Source: JBFYTX01 sp964442335 (lineage in GTDB: Bacteria > Chloroflexota > Dehalococcoidia > Dehalococcoidales > RBG-16-60-22). Taken from it: a stretch of DNA of 5,657 bases. The DNA is taken from contig CAYTZI010000135.1 in assembly GCA_964442335.1 (NCBI GenBank), positions 1 through 5,657 on the forward strand, in the 5' to 3' direction. The notes beneath the pieces are model-generated. The model was not told the origin of the DNA. It saw only the letters and a program-made list of their open reading frames with translations, and ran no database searches. A program made the translations under genes and the position numbers. Shown here one piece after another: positions 4,139 through 5,657 of this stretch (position 1 is the stretch's first letter; each line of letters starts with the position of its first letter).

Positions 4139-4891
4139 ATGTTAAAAGTCGGTATCACCATCGGGATAATATTTTTGCTGCTGCTGCCGGCCGGCTGCGG
4201 CGCGCCGGGCGAAATCCAGGCGAGCCTGGACAATGAGTTCACGCTATCGGTGGAGCAGAGCGCCAGGATAGCTTCGGAGGGCCTCAGCATCAAGTTTGTC
4301 GAGGTCATCGGGGACAGCCGCTGCCCGGAGGGGGCCGTGTGCATCTGGGAAGGAGAGGTAAGCTGCCTCATCGAAATCGACTACTCCGGGACGGTCCTTC
4401 AGAAGACGCTGGTGCAGCGCAGCGCGCTGGGGTCGTCAACGACGGACTTCAACGATTATGATATGACCTTTAACGTTCAGCCCTATCCGCGTCTGGGTGA
4501 AGAGATAGCGGAGTCCGACTACCGGCTGTCCATGACGGTCAGCAAAAGGCCCGCCCTCACCGGCGGCGTCCTGGCCGCGTTCGACGTGCTGGGGGAGCAG
4601 TACAGCATCTTCATCACCAATAAGCAGACGATAGAGGATGTGCTGGCGCTCCAGCGCGGGGAAAGCCAGGCGAGTATACCGAGCGGTCGCGTCCTGCGGG
4701 GGGCGGTATTCTATAACGCCCCCTGGAGCTGGCACATCGACCCCGAGGACATCAAGATGGCGGAGATAACCATGGAGCTGTGCGACGGCACGCCTTCAAT
4801 GGTTGAAGCCGACCTTGACTACTGGGTGGACACGGTGCAGCGGTTCTGCCCCTGGCAGGCTAAGCTGGTGAGAATCGAGGACTTCCGCTAG
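4139..4891 (+). CDS. two-domain lipoprotein: DSRCP-type domain plus BP74-like domain
   Basis: This 250-aa protein is exported. Residues 1-19 form a hydrophobic signal sequence ending LPAGC, so C20 is the probable lipidated residue; Pro at -3 makes the lipobox slightly non-standard. Residues 30-136 contain GDSRCPEGAVCIWEGE (58-73), the signature of a small extracellular beta domain frequent in bacterial lipoproteins, with C62 and C68 likely disulphide-bonded. Residues 148-250 look like a second domain. Its conserved-looking landmarks are NAPWSWHIDPEDI (193-205), ELCDGTPS (213-220) and FCPWQAKL (236-243), with C215 and C237 as another probable pair. From memory this matches the BP74-type domain known from a Dictyostelium adhesin-related protein and bacterial homologues. 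Its function is unknown; surface binding is plausible. The ATG is preceded by AAGGA (4128-4132). Its TAG stop is shared as a CTAG with the opposing gene. Confidence 0.85.
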   Translation: MLKVGITIGIIFLLLLPAGCGAPGEIQASLDNEFTLSVEQSARIASEGLSIKFVEVIGDSRCPEGAVCIWEGEVSCLIEIDYSGTVLQKTLVQRSALGSSTTDFNDYDMTFNVQPYPRLGEEIAESDYRLSMTVSKRPALTGGVLAAFDVLGEQYSIFITNKQTIEDVLALQRGESQASIPSGRVLRGAVFYNAPWSWHIDPEDIKMAEITMELCDGTPSMVEADLDYWVDTVQRFCPWQAKLVRIEDFR

Positions 4892-5145
4892 GACAAACAG
4901 GGCTCCATTTCGTCCTCGTAGACGACTACCTCATGTTTTTTAGCGCCGACGCGCACGTTATAGATAAAAAAGACCTGGCCGTTCCGGGTGCTTATCCAGT
5001 AGAACCGGGACACCTCCCCGACCTGGCCGGCGTATTTATTGATATCGCTTTCCCGCTGGGACAGACCGCTCTCGGTTATGGGCTTGATGATGACCCTCTG
5101 TCCCCGGTTGTACCTGGGTTTGGTGGCTTTATTTTCCATAGCCAT
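4888..5145 (-). CDS. small SH3-like barrel protein, function unknown
   Basis: This 85-aa protein is basic at its N-terminus (about 5-21) and acidic toward its C-terminus (EDEMEP). The pattern G-Q-V-G-E-V (40-45), then FYWI, VFFIYNVRV and VVVYEDEMEP looks like short beta strands of an SH3-like barrel, as in small KOW- or nitrile-hydratase-beta-like domains. I do not recognise a specific family. There is no signal peptide, membrane segment or catalytic motif. No SD precedes either possible ATG (residue 1 or 3). The promoter at 5152-5180 predicts initiation exactly at the first ATG, so I choose that start and predict a leaderless message. The stop TAG (4890-4888) lies within the same CTAG that ends the lipoprotein gene on the other strand. 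Confidence 0.72.
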   Translation of the reverse strand: MAMENKATKPRYNRGQRVIIKPITESGLSQRESDINKYAGQVGEVSRFYWISTRNGQVFFIYNVRVGAKKHEVVVYEDEMEPCLS

Positions 5146-5151
5146 TTGCGC

Positions 5152-5180
5152 ATAATAATACGAAACGGCCGTTTTGTCAA
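5152..5180 (-). promoter_or_regulatory. strong sigma-70-type promoter giving a predicted leaderless mRNA
   Basis: On the minus strand there is a perfect TTGACA (5180-5175), an optimal 17-bp spacer and TATTAT (5157-5152, five of six). Six bases follow before the ATG at 5145, so the usual start point coincides with the A of the start codon. Confidence 0.68.
5160..5177. promoter_or_regulatory. palindromic operator candidate inside the promoter spacer
   Basis: AAACGGCCGTTT (5163-5174) is a perfect 12-bp palindrome. Outward symmetry extends it to 18 bp (5160-5177) with one mismatched pair. It fills the spacer and touches the -35, so a bound protein should block RNA polymerase. Confidence 0.5.
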
Positions 5181-5181
5181 C

Positions 5182-5211
5182 AAATTTTTATTGATTTTAT
5201 GAAATTTTTAT
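5182..5211 (-). promoter_or_regulatory. AT-rich direct repeats, possible UP element
   Basis: AAATTTTTAT (+ strand) occurs at 5182-5191 and 5202-5211, exactly 20 bp apart, immediately upstream of the -35 of the small-protein gene. A/T tracts in this position are typical of UP elements that contact the RNA polymerase alpha subunit. Phasing near two helical turns could also bend the DNA. Confidence 0.4.
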
Positions 5212-5227
5212 ATAAGAAGTTAAACCC

Positions 5228-5657
5228 CTAGTGCCACCCCATTCCCTGGAGCATTCCCCGCACGTAACCCGCCTGCCCCGCGTGCGAAATGCCGTCGCTC
5301 ATGGTTATAATGAGCATCATCCCCACGGTGGGCGGCGGCTTGAAAGGCGTGCCCTCGATGACCTTATCGAGGTCAGCTTCCTTAAGAGTGGCGAAATACT
5401 TCTGCGACCTTTCAAGTACGGCCTTGTGATAGCCCAGCAGTGTTATGGCGTCCGGCGACCTGAATTGCGCGAGGTCAACCTCTTTCATACCGCTGCCGGT
5501 GCCCTTGGGGTCGGCCGGCCGACCCCACTTTTCGTGCCACCCGTCCTTAATCCACAGCTGCTCCTGCCCCGTAAAGGAAGAAATCTGCACGTCCTGCCAG
5601 CGGGTCAGGTGCCAGACCAGCCAGCCGATGCTGTTGGAGTCCGGCTTCGGCTGCCAG
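5228..5657 (-). CDS. DinB/DUF664-like protein, 5' end beyond the window
   Basis: The reading frame is open from the right edge to the TAG at 5230-5228, giving 142 visible residues; the N-terminal 30 or so are missing. It aligns without gaps to residues 33-172 of the DinB-like protein at 3570-4097, with about 67 of 140 positions identical. Shared landmarks are PKPD-NSIGW, WHLTR (the helix-2 metal His), WIK-WH, KPPPTVG, and the last-helix D-x3-H with G-YVRG. All three presumed metal ligands are kept, so it is probably an active paralogue. A GTG at 5590 is only an internal codon (Val); the frame clearly continues upstream into conserved sequence. The gene lies 82 bp upstream of the small SH3-like gene on the same strand, but that gene has its own strong promoter. 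Confidence 0.88.
   Translation of the reverse strand, partial: WQPKPDSNSIGWLVWHLTRWQDVQISSFTGQEQLWIKDGWHEKWGRPADPKGTGSGMKEVDLAQFRSPDAITLLGYHKAVLERSQKYFATLKEADLDKVIEGTPFKPPPTVGMMLIITMSDGISHAGQAGYVRGMLQGMGWH

Overview
The window looks like part of an anaerobic bacterial chromosome. It has mid-to-high GC coding regions with Shine-Dalgarno (SD) starts, separated by AT-rich or repeat-rich gaps. The protein set (cysteine-rich CPGQD-type zinc ribbon, iron-sulfur-flavoprotein-like reductase, DUF4870 membrane protein, DSRCP-type lipoprotein, several DinB proteins) would fit a Chloroflexota/Dehalococcoidia-like genome. That placement rests on remembered family distributions and is tentative. There is no rRNA, tRNA, CRISPR array, transposase or phage gene. 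I see nine protein genes, one of them cut by the right edge.

Left block (1-3300). Two copies of a 125-bp structured repeat, in opposite orientation (7-131 on +, 3171-3295 on -), bracket five genes. A small zinc-ribbon protein (+) converges on a minus-strand set reading DUF4870 membrane protein, 4-oxalocrotonate-tautomerase-like protein, flavodoxin-fold reductase. The last two are tightly coupled. Divergent from that set is an enolase-superfamily (mandelate racemase/muconate lactonizing) enzyme (+). The divergent gap holds a good promoter on each strand, and the enzyme's promoter overlaps a near-perfect palindrome. Tautomerase, enolase-type isomerase and flavin reductase together suggest a small catabolic or isomerisation module, but no substrate can be read from the sequence.

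Middle gap (3095-3569). This 475-bp stretch has no convincing gene. It contains an 11-bp inverted repeat pair surrounding the second 125-bp repeat, a further partial repeat copy, an AT-rich hairpin, then a promoter and a very dense G-quadruplex motif in the leader of the next gene.

Right block (3570-5657). A DinB/DUF664-like protein (+) is followed by a two-domain lipoprotein (DSRCP domain plus a C-terminal domain resembling BP74). Facing them on the minus strand are an 85-aa SH3-like small protein and a second, truncated DinB-like protein about 48% identical to the first. The small protein has a near-consensus promoter that places transcription initiation on its ATG (predicted leaderless), with a palindromic operator candidate in the spacer and an AT-rich UP-like region upstream. 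The lipoprotein and the small protein meet tail to tail and share one CTAG as both stop codons.

No complete known defence, secretion or mobile system is visible. The most unusual signals are the covarying paired repeat, the G-quadruplex leader, the leaderless palindrome-containing promoter, and the domain pairing in the lipoprotein.
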